From Rebecca billardiae RCC1528 (lineage: Eukaryota; Haptophyta): a stretch of 64,000 nt of DNA. Shown here one piece after another: positions 53,501-62,960 of the stretch. The stretch is taken from the NCBI GenBank assembly GCA_965240325.2, contig OZ251223.1, forward strand, positions 1,674,001 through 1,738,000, written 5' to 3'. The position numbers and the translations under genes were made by a program. The notes beneath the pieces are model-generated. The model saw nothing but the letters and a program-made list of their open reading frames with translations. It had not been told where the DNA came from and searched no databases. Position 1 is the stretch's first letter. Each line of letters opens with the position of its first letter.

Positions 53501-56500
53501 GCGGCGATGGCGGCGGCCTCGGCGGCGGCGGGCTTGGTGGCGGGCTGGGCGGTGGCGACGGCGGCGGGCTGGGCGGTGGACTTGGCGGTGGCGAGGGCGG
53601 TGGACTCGGCGGCGGGCTGGGTGGGGGTGAGGGTGGCGGGCTCGGCGGCGGCGAAGGTGGCGGGCTCGGCGGTGGGCTTGGCGGCGGTGATGGCGGTGGC
53701 GATGGCGGCGGGCTGGGCGGCGGCGGGCTTGGTGGCGGGCTGGGTGGTGGCGACGGCGGCGGGCTCGGCGGCGGGCTCGGTGGTGGCGAGGGCGGCGGGC
53801 TCGGTGGTGGGGATGGCGGCGGCGATGGCGGTGGACTCGGTGGAGGTGACGGCGGTAGCGACGGCGGCGGACTCGGTGGCGGTGATGGCGGCGGCGATGG
53901 CGGTGGGCTCGGCGGCGGCGGGCTTGGTGGCGGGCTCGGCGGTGGCGAGGGCGGCGGGCTGGGCGGTGGGCTTGGCGGTGGCGAGGGCGGTGGGCTTGGC
54001 GGCGGGCTGGGTGGGGGTGAGGGTGGCGGGCTTGGCGGCTGCGAAGGTGGCGGGCTCGGCGGTGGGCTCGGTGGCGGTGATGGCGGTGGCGATGGCGGCG
54101 GGCTGGGCGGCGGCGGGCTTGGTGGTGGGCTTGGCGGCGGCGACGGCGGCGGGCTCGGCGGTGGCGAGGGCGGCGGCAAGGGCGGCGGACTGGGCGGAGG
54201 GCTCGGTGGTGGCGAGGGCGGTGGACTCGGTGGCGGTGACGGCGGAGGCGACGGCGGCGGACTCGGCGGCGGTGATGGCGGCGGCGATGGCGGCGGCCTC
54301 GGCGGCGGCGGGCTTGGTGGCGGGCTGGGCGGTGGCGACGGCGGCGGGCTGGGCGGTGGACTTGGCGGTGGCGAGGGCGGTGGACTCGGCGGCGGGCTCG
54401 GCGGCGGCGAGGGCGGCGGGCTCGGCGGCGGGCTCGGCGGCGGGCTTGGCGGGGGCGTGGGCGGTGGCGGGCTGGGCGGTGGGCTTGGCGGCGGCGAGGG
54501 CGGCGGGCTTGGCGGCGGTGAGGGCGGCGGACTTGGTGGAGGCGAGGGCGGTGGCGACGGTGGCGGCGACGGTGGCGGCGGCGAGGGCGGCGGGCTCGGC
54601 GGAGGCGACGGAGGCGGCGATGGCGGCGGGCTGGGTGGCGGTGACGGTGGTGGCGACGGCGGCGGCGAGGGCGGGGGCGAGGGCGGCGGCGGCGACGGCG
54701 GCGGGCTCGGCGGCGGGCTCGGCGGCGGGCTCGGCGGCGGCGAGGGCGGCGGGCTCGGCGGCGGGCTCGGCGGCGGGCTCGGCGGCGGCGATGGTGGCGG
54801 GCTCGGCGGCGGGCTCGGCGGCGGGCTCGGCGGCGGCGATGGTGGCGGGCTCGGCGGCGGGCTCGGTGGCGGGCTGGGCGGGGGCGTGGGCGGTGGCGGG
54901 CTGGGCGGTGGGCTTGGCGGCGGCGAGGGCGGCGGGCTTGGCGGCGGTGAGGGCGGCGGACTTGGTGGAGGCGAGGGCGGTGGCGACGGTGGCGGCGACG
55001 GTGGCGGCGGCGAGGGCGGCGGGCTCGGCGGAGGCGACGGAGGCGGCGATGGCGGCGGGCTGGGTGGCGGTGACGGTGGTGGCGACGGCGGCGGCGAGGG
55101 CGGGGGCGAGGGCGGCGGCGGCGAGGGCGGCGGGCTCGGCGGCGGGCTCGGTGGCGGGCTCGGCGGCGGCGAGGGCGGCGGGCTCGGCGGCGGGCTCGGC
55201 GGCGGGCTCGGCGGCGGCGATGGTGGCGGGCTCGGCGGCGGGCTCGGCGGCGGGCTCGGCGGCGGCGATGGTGGCGGGCTCGGCGGCGGGCTCGGTGGCG
55301 GGCTGGGCGGGGGCGTGGGCGGTGGCGGGCTGGGCGGTGGGCTTGGCGGCGGCGAGGGCGGCGGGCTTGGCGGCGGTGAGGGCGGCGGACTTGGTGGAGG
55401 CGAGGGCGGTGGCGACGGTGGCGGCGAAGGTGGCGGTGGCGAGGGCGGCGGGCTCGGCGGGGGCGACGGAGGCGGCGATGGCGGCGGGCTGGGTGGCGGT
55501 GACGGTGGTGGCGACGGCGGCGGCGAGGGCGGGGGCGAGGGCGGCGGCGGCGAGGGCGGCGGGCTCGGCGGCGGGCTCGGTGGCGGGCTCGGCGGCGGCG
55601 AGGGCGGCGGGCTCGGCGGCGGGCTCGGCGGCGGGCTCGGCGGCGGCGATGGTGGCGGGCTCGGCGGCGGGCTCGGCGGCGGGCTCGGCGGCGGCGATGG
55701 TGGCGGGCTCGGCGGCGGGCTCGGTGGCGGGCTGGGCGGGGGCGTGGGCGGTGGCGGGCTGGGCGGTGGGCTTGGCGGCGGCGAGGGCGGCGGGCTTGGC
55801 GGCGGTGAGGGCGGCGGACTTGGTGGAGGCGAGGGCGGTGGCGACGGTGGCGGCGAAGGTGGCGGTGGCGAGGGCGGCGGGCTCGGCGGGGGCGACGGAG
55901 GCGGCGATGGCGGCGGGCTGGGTGGCGGTGACGGTGGTGGTGACGGCGGCGGCGATGGCGGGGGCAAGGGCGGCGGCGGCGAGGGTGGCGGGCTCGGCGG
56001 CGGGCTCGGCGGCGGGCTCGGCGGCGGCGAGGGCGGCGGGCTCGGCGGCGGGCTCGGCGGGGGCGTGGGCGGTGGCGGGCTGGGCGGTGGGCTTGGCGGC
56101 GGCGAGGGCGGCGGGCTTGGCGGCGGTGAGGGCGGCGGACTTGGTGGAGGCGAGGGCGGTGGCGACGGTGGCGGCGACGGTGGCGGCGGCGAGGGCGGCG
56201 GGCTCGGCGGAGGCGACGGAGGAGGCGATGGCGGCGGGCTGGGTGGCGGTGACGGTGGTGGCGACGGCGGCGGCGAGGGCGGGGGCGAGGGCGGCGGCGG
56301 CGAGGGCGGCGGGCTCGGCGGCGGGCTCGGCGGCGGGCTCGGCGGCGGCGAGGGCGGCGGGCTCGGCGGCGGGCTCGGCGGCGGGCTCGGCGGCGGGCTC
56401 GGCGGCGGCGATGGTGGCGGGCTCGGCGGCGGGCTCGGTGGCGGGCTGGGCGGGGGCGTGGGCGGTGGCGGGCTGGGCGGTGGGCTTGGCGGCGGCGAGG

Positions 56501-59500
56501 GCGGCGGGCTTGGCGGCGGTGAGGGCGGCGGACTTGGTGGAGGCGAGGGCGGTGGCGACGGTGGCGGCGAAGGTGGCGGTGGCGAGGGCGGCGGGCTCGG
56601 CGGAGGCGACGGAGGCGGCGATGGCGGCGGGCTGGGTGGCGGTGACGGTGGTGGCGACGGCGGCGGCGAGGGCGGGGGCGAGGGCGGCGGCGGCGAGGGC
56701 GGCGGGCTCGGGGGCGCCGAGGGCGGCGGGCTCGGCGGCGGCGATGGTGGCGGGCTCGGCGGCGGGCTCGGTGGCGGGCTTGGCGGGGGCGTTGGCGGTG
56801 GCGGGCTGGGCGGTGGGCTTGGCGGCGGCGAGGGCGGCGGGCTTGGCGGCGGTGAGGGCGGCGGACTTGGTGGAGGCGAGGGCGGTGGCGACGGTGGCGG
56901 CGACGGTGGCGGCGGCGAGGGCGGCGGGCTCGGCGGAGGCGACGGAGGCGGCGATGGCGGCGGGCTGGGTGGCGGTGACGGTGATGGCGACGGCGGCGGC
57001 GAGGGCGGGGGCGAGGGCGGCGGCGGCGAGGGCGGCGGGCTCGGGGGCGCCGAAGGCGGCGGGCTCGGCGGCGGCGAGGGCGGCGGGCTCGGCGGCGGGC
57101 TCGGCGGCGGGCTCGGCGGCGGCGATGGTGGCGGGCTCGGCGGCGGGCTCGGCGACGGTGGGCTTGGCGGCGGGCTTGGAGGTGGCGATGGCGGCGGTGA
57201 TGGAGGTGGTGAAGGCGGCGGGCTCGGCGGCGGTGAGGGCGGCGGGCTCGGCGGCTGGCTCGGCGGGGGCGGGCTGGGCGGCGGGCTTGGTGGCGGCGAT
57301 GGCGGCGGTGATGGCGGGGGCGAAGGTGGTGGCGAGGGTGGCGGTGATGGTGGTGGCGAGGGCGGAGGAGGCGACGGGGGCGGCGACGGCGGTGGGCGTG
57401 GCGGCGGCGGGCTCGGTGGCGGCGAGGGTAGCGGGCTCGGCGGCTGCCTCGGCGGGGGCGGGCTGGGCGGCGGGCTCGGTGGCGATGATGGTGGCGAGGG
57501 CGGAGGGCTGGGCGGTGGTGAGGGCGGCGGCAAGGGCGGCGACGAGGGCGGCGGCGAAGGCGGAGGAGGCGAGGGTGGCGGCGCGGGCGGCGAGGGCGGC
57601 GGCGAAGAGGGTGGAGGCGAGGGGGGCGGGGAGGGAGGCCAGGGCGGTGGGCTTGGCGGCGGCGGGCTCGGAGGCGGCGAGGGCGGCGGACTCGGCGGCG
57701 GATTCGGGGGCAGGATTCCGAGCGCGGGCAGCGCGTCGCCCATGGAGCCGGGTGCGTCGCCGATATTGGCGGTGCTCCCCGAGCCCAGCTGCCCGATGAC
57801 GCCTTGGCCCCAGCTGCGCGCGCCACGGGGTCGGACGATGCGGGGGGCATGCCGGTGAGGCGTTGCGCAACGCGCGCACAATGCGCGCACAGCACGCGCG
57901 CTGCCGCTGCCGCTGCACGCGCAGCCCATGCCGCGGCCGCGGGCTAGCCCGCCCGCCGCGCATCGCAGCCCGCTCTCGCGAGCCGTGCGCGCGCACTGCC
58001 GCCCTGCGCCCCGCTCCGCCCGCCACCTGCCCCCCCGCACAGCGCGCGTGCCGGGCGCGCGCCGCGTGCGCTGATGCACACCACTTGACCGTGTCGTCGT
58101 CGAGCAGCACACACGCAAAGTAGTGCACCGTGTCGAAGGTGGCGACGGTGCGCCCTGTGCCCAGCGGGATGGTGGGCAGCGAGCTGCCCATCTCGCCCGC
58201 GCCGTCCCCACGGGAGCTCGTGTCCTCGTACCCCAGCTGCCCGACGTTGTTGCCGCCCCAGCTGCAGGCGGGAGCGCGCGGTGTGCGGCGCAGCGCGGCG
58301 CGGCGCGGCGGGAAGGGCGGCGGCCGCGAACGGCTCGGCGCTTGGTGGCGGAGGCCCACCGAGGGGCCGCGCCCGCGGCGTGCGCATGCGCGCAAGCCGC
58401 GCGCGCGCACCACTTCATAGCGCCGGTGCTGAGCCGCGCGCACGTGCTGATCATGCCGGGCAGCACCTCGAGCGCGCTGGCGCCCACGCCCAGCTCGATG
58501 TTGGGCAGCGCATCGCCCATCCCTGAGGACACGCCACGGTCGAGCGTGTCGCCATACCCGAGCCGGCCGTCGGCGCCTTCGCCCCAGCACTTGATTTTCC
58601 CGCCCGTGTGCAGCACGCACGTGTGGAACTCGCTCATGCTCACGTCGAGCAGATCCGCCGCCGCCACGCCCACGTCGACGAACGGCAGCCCGTCGCCCAT
58701 CTCGGCGGAGGTGCCGCCGCGGTTGAGCGCGTCGTTGTACCCGAGCTGCCCAAAGTCGTTGCGGCCCCAGCTGCGCGCGGTGGCGGGGCGGAGGGCGGGG
58801 CGGAGGGCGTGGCGGGCGGGGCGGGCGGAGCCGCGTGGGCGCGCGGCGCTGGCGAGCGCGCCGCGCGCCGCCCAGCACGCCAGCGCGCCGCGGTGCCGCG
58901 CACGCTCGGCGGCGCACTCGGCGGCGCGCGCGGAGGCGTGCATGCGCGCATGCGCACGCGCACCACTTGAGGCCCTCGGCAAGCACCACACACACGTGAT
59001 AGAAGCCCGCGTTCAGCTTGAGCACGGTGTGCGGCGCAGCGTTGGGGTTGGGCTGCGTGAGGCCGAGGTCGATGTACGGCAGCGCGTCGCCCATCTGCGA
59101 GCTGAGCTCGCCGCGGCTGAGCGCATCGCCGTACCCCAGGTTGTCCAGGTCGTTCTTGCCAAAGCACTTGAGCCGGTTGGTCTGCTCGATCACCGCGCAC
59201 GTCTGCCGCCTGCCGCAGCTGATCGTCTTGGGGGTGAGGCCCGCGCCGAGGTCGGCCGCGACCATCGCGTTGCCCATCTCGCCGGGCACGTCGCCGATGT
59301 GATTCGTGGAGCCAGTACCGAGGCGCCCGTTCCCGCCATCGCCCCAGCTGCGGGCGGGCAGCCGAGCGCACGACGCGCGTGCACGCGCGGGCAGGGGAAG
59401 GCGGGCGACGGCGGGCGACGGGTGCGAGGCGCCAGGTCAGCGGCGGCGCATCGCGGCAGGTGGGCCGGTGCCTCGCGCGGTGCGCGGGCCGCGCACCATC

Positions 59501-59930
59501 GGAGCGTGTTGTCCGAGAGGATGGCGCAGTTGTGGTAGCCGCCGCACGAGATCGCCGTGGCGGTGAGGCCGGTCGGGAACTCGATGTACGGCAGCGCTAC
59601 GCCGAGCTCGTTCGCGTTGTCACCGCGCGCGACCTGGTCCCCGTACCCAAGCTGCCACGTCCCCTGGCCCCAGCACTTCACCTTGCCGGAGGCAGTGAGT
59701 ATGCACGCATGGTACAAGCCCACGTCCACGTCTGTGATGGTTTCCGCGCTCGCCATCGCCGGCCCGAGGTGAGCCGCAGAACTGGCGGGCGGGCCCGGGT
59801 CGAGGATCCCCATTCGAGTGAGAAGACACCAGGGCGTATGATCCGTGCGCATCGCCGCCAGCAAGACGAGCGTCGAGACGACTCGCCGCGCTGGCGAGTA
59901 GGGGGTGCTCATGGCCCTCGCCATGGACAT
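41535..59930 (-). CDS. Giant RCC1-propeller / (SPPP)n-rod / IPT-REJ-GPS polycystin-1-like membrane receptor
   Basis: Five exons: 59930-59497, 59347-58964, 58770-58411, 58261-58082 and 57813-41535, about 5,878 residues; an upstream in-frame ATG at 60005 would add 25. Order: hydrophobic signal segment (VVSTLVLLAAM); seven RCC1-type blades (CWG..GQLGYGD..RG..MGDALP) to about 487; a proline rod of (S/T)PPP repeats about 487-3268; IPT/TIG-like domains (for example GGPVGGGTVVTLEGSGF) 3270-3560; REJ-like region (DLALDGSASSGGG, AIDASATLDPNSG) about 3760-4620; EGF-like C-rich module; GPS motif CHWWDEARGEW...CACTHLTDF about 4706-4747; membrane segment (LVYLLSGLNALCLLLAAAA); a second hydrophobic cluster about 5124-5178; EF-hand DSTGDGRVDEAGVG and a weaker one about 5687-5752; two terminal hydrophobic segments. 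REJ plus GPS plus membrane helices is the polycystin-1/egg-jelly-receptor plan. A PLAT domain was not seen. Function unknown; probably a cell-surface receptor or adhesin. Confidence 0.82.
52491..54404 (-). repeat. Higher-order repeat of about 390 bp, in 780-bp dimers
   Basis: A marker GGGTGAGGGTGGCGGG on the plus strand occurs at 52491, 52845, 53235, 53625 and 54015, spaced 354, 390, 390 and 390 bp. Alternate copies share private variants (a TGGACTCGGC segment at the second and fourth; GGCTGCGAAGG at the third and fifth), so the true period is about 780 bp here. Confidence 0.8.
54453..56786 (-). repeat. Higher-order repeat of 429 bp (143 codons) with shortened variants
   Basis: A marker GGGCGTGGGCGGTGGCGGGC on the plus strand occurs at 54453, 54882, 55311, 55740, 56061 and 56454, with a one-base variant (CGTTGG) at 56787. 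Spacings are 429, 429, 429, 321, 393 and 333 bp, or 143, 143, 143, 107, 131 and 111 codons. All differ by multiples of four codons. Confidence 0.85.
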
Positions 59931-62900
59931 TGGGCGCTCACTTGCGATCAACACTGACGATTTCGTCGGACGAGATTTGATGATGCGCGCGCGCGATTCC
60001 GACACGTACGTCTACCCGTCTCGGACCGGCTCTCGCTCGTGACGAATGTAAAAATAGACTAATTCTATGATTTAAAGACACAAGCTAACGGTCTTTAAGC
60101 CCGTACGGTTTGGTTGAACATGAGCTATTCTGAACATTCTGAAACTCCGTTTTCCTTCCCACGAGGTTCGCCGTGACAACGATGGAGTCGCTACTGCAGC
60201 CATACATGCAGGCCAAGCATGCGCGGGGGGTGGCATCAGTGCCGGCCCCGGCCCGCAAGCGCAAACAGCCGGACGCCCCGGCCCACGCAGCTGGTGCGCC
60301 AGCAAACCCTGCTCCGGGCAACAGAACCCTGCCGCCGGCTTTGAGGCCGACACGCCACACTGGGGCACATATCACCTGAGGGCCAGGCCTTCTGTGTGAT
60401 AAGCTACCCCAGTCGTGCCGCTTGATACACGCCTTCCCCAACCGACAGTGGGGCTCTACATTCCTTACTACATCCTCATCCTGTCGGCGCGCTGTCGCAT
60501 CGGCGCCCAGTCGGCGAGTTCGGACGACGACGTTTTGTGGACGACGGTGGGGCGAGGACGACGGGCGCTGGCGCGCCGCGAGGCGGCCGCAGCCCTCATC
60601 CAGGCCTCGCAGGCGGACGGCTGAACGAATTTTCCCGGCGGCGCTACCATCGACGACGGCTTCATGGGCGGTGACAGTTGGCGGGCGTCAATCTCGCCTG
60701 CCTGAGCTGTGTGCGTCTCTTATTCTTAGTAAACTGTAATCTCGCCTTAGCCTGAGCAGAGTGAGCTGTGTGCGTCTCTTATATTCTTAGTAAACTGTAA
60801 TCTCGCCTGCCTGAGCTGTGTGCGTAGCCTCTTATTCTTAGTAAACTGTATGATCCGCTATGAACAGCGCAAGCAGGCCTACCGGCTACCCCCGGCTCAG
60901 GTGGAGTCCTCCAGCAGCTACGACCGGCGGCAGGTACAGCGCTATGAGGCCTGAGTCCTCGGACACCGACGAAATTCAGCTGTTGCTGGCGCAGTGCAGT
61001 AGTAGTGCCATTGGATGGCATCAGCTGTCTTGCCGCCCGGCTCGCGGTCGGCCCCCCGGAACCAACCACGCCTAAGGCACGGCCCTCGGCCAAGGGCAGT
61101 GAGGGTGAGAAAGCGCTCCGCCGCTGTCTGTCATCAGCGGGGTTGCTCATTCTACAGTTGACTAGTCACTGTATGCTTCGAAACGCACGCACGTGCAGCG
61201 CAGGCACCCTCCAGGCTCCAGGGCCAGTCCAATCTCTCTGTCTGGAGGCCGTTGGGTGACGCCTTTTGTCACCGCCCAAGCCAGGCTGGAAGCCACCGTG
61301 GCGCCGACTGTACTTCGTAGCGCTGCCGGTCTCAGACCATCCATTGACCAGTATGCCGTCCGCCCCCTGCTGGGCCGAGGTGGAGGCAGTCGGCGCCACC
61401 TTGTAGCACGTCCGTGCCCGCGTCGTGGTCACAGTTAGGCAGTATCATCCGATCCACCGCCAAATTAAACGTCGTCTGAACTCTTCGGCTGGGCGCCGAT
61501 GCCACTGTGGCGTGCCCACATGACGACGGCGCACTAGTCTAGACTAGTAGTAATGAATGTGATACACACGCCACCGAGTACGAGTACGATGGACACAGGG
61601 CTCTAGAGGGGGGCGTGACCTCGTGAGCTGCAAAGCCCCACCCGCTCCGGCCAGCATGGCCGCCTGGCATACTGTACGGCTCGCTGGCCAAGCTGGCTCG
61701 TTGGAACCAGCGAGCCAATGCATAATATACGGCTCGCTGGAACCACGCCCGCGCTGGCCAGGCGCCTTGCTGGCTGGAGCGGGTGGCGCTTCTCTCGAGC
61801 CCTGTGCTTGGTCGCGTGTCAGCCAGCTGTGAATGCGGCGGCAGGGCCTCGCTCAGCTAAACTGTACGAATACTGTACATAGTCACAGCATCTTACAGTA
61901 CATGCATAGCCGATTAATGATGTGCATGCATGTCCAATGGACATGGTTCACTGCATGGCGACCATCGATGCTGTAGTCGCGCCTGAAGCAAGTGAGCACG
62001 TCAGCGAGAGAGTCTAGAGAGCTCAGTCAACACCCTCAGACGGCGCGCGCTGATCTTCACGGTAAGTAAACCGGTGCGGATCGGCGCTGAGAGTGCTACG
62101 TAGCACCCGGCACGATCTCCATTCTCGTCCAAGCAGTTTAGATCCGATTCGTCCGACGACGAAGACCAGCGCGCGTGCACTGCTCACATGCTGCCCAAGC
62201 TGCGGAAGCTGCCAACGCGCCCAACGCCGCGGCCGCAGTCTGAGTGAATCGTATATTGCCTATTCAAGTGAATATATAGCCTATATATTGGCACGGCGGC
62301 GTCGCCGCGGCGCGGGCTAAAAGACTGCTATCACGGCTGCGCGGGCGGCTCAGCCTCAATCATATCGCATCACTTCACAGCTTAGAGCACGCAGCACTCA
62401 CTGGGCATCACGGCAGCAATATATTCAGTAATTCTGCGCACCGTCAACCTGAGGCATGCATCGGATCATGACGCAGCGCGATTCCCGCCGTAACTACGGT
62501 TATTGCCAGTAGCCAGCAGTATCGTAGTCGGTACTGGCGGGCTCGACCTGAGTAGGCGGCGCCGCAAGCCCGCAACCGAGACTCTGCACCTGACGCTCGG
62601 ATAGTCCCGGTCCCAGGACTCGCCGGCGACTACGTACTACGACTCGTACTCGGCGACCTGCCTGCAGGTCGGAGCAATTGGCCTCAGTCTTGAAGACATC
62701 GTGCTTGGAGATCGAGAAAACGTTGACATGCGTCACTTGGAGCGGGCCCGTCGTCTTCGGACACATGCGAGACTCGATTGAATACAAGTCGCCGCATCAT
62801 ACGGGTGTCATGGGTGGTGCACAAGTCCGCGGCGCGCCGTCGCCGTAGTCTGTCTGGCTCGCGTAGAATTAAGACAGGCACGAGGCGCGGGCTGCCGTCG

Positions 62901-62960
62901 CGCCGCCTTCGCGCGCGCCGCGTCGCGTGGGCTGCGGCGCGCTTGCGCCGCAGCGCTCAG
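59931..62960. other. 3-kb gene desert upstream of the giant gene
   Basis: Should include the promoter of the giant minus-strand gene (next to 59930, or 60005 if the longer start is used) and the 3' flank of the HAD gene. It holds a triplicated unit at 60704-60850 and duplicated GGCTCGCTGG segments at 61678-61745. No coding frame has recognisable domains. Confidence 0.6.
60704..60850. repeat. Triplicated approximately 50-59-bp unit
   Basis: GAGCTGTGTGCGT...TTATTCTTAGTAAACTGTA begins at 60704, 60763 and 60813 with small insertions. The copies are otherwise nearly identical. Confidence 0.85.

Larger units (their letters stand above)
49368..57712 (-). repeat. 8.3-kb (SPPP)n-coding 12-bp repeat array
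   Basis: On the coding strand the basic unit is 12 bp, encoding Ser-Pro-Pro-Pro, with frequent SPPPP and occasional TPPP, APPP, RPPP, LPPP, VPPP and KPPP variants. About 2,780 residues are encoded without a stop or frameshift. The correct frame is fixed by its continuity with the RCC1 blade upstream and the IPT domain downstream. The noncoding strand is very G-rich. Antisense Gly-rich, Arg-rich and Ala/Glu/Pro-rich frames across it are by-products. Confidence 0.95.

Noticed and set aside
49368-57712. The rod as a pure assembly artefact
   Set aside because: Considered because of its regularity, but copies carry many distinct substitutions, super-repeats have private variants, and the frame is kept for over 2,700 codons. 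Copy number may still be inaccurate.
49368-57712. CRISPR-like regular repeat array
   Set aside because: It has no unique spacers and a 12-bp coding period, and the context is a eukaryotic protein repeat.
48676-57858. Plus-strand open frame of about 3,060 codons, Gly-rich
   Set aside because: It is the antisense of the (SPPP)n array. It has no domain at either end, and its openness follows from the 12-bp stop-free repeat. The minus frame joins real domains on both sides.
49166-57895. Minus-strand Arg/His-rich open frame of about 2,900 codons, and an Ala/Glu/Pro-rich one of about 2,690 codons ending near 51220
   Set aside because: These are alternative frames of the same repeat. Beyond the repeat they run through intron sequence or out-of-frame RCC1 exons. 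Only the SPPP frame is continuous with the RCC1 blade and the IPT domain.
60085-60441. Short open frames of 68-118 codons around 60.1-60.4 kb
   Set aside because: They overlap on both strands, have no motif, and cannot be distinguished from chance.
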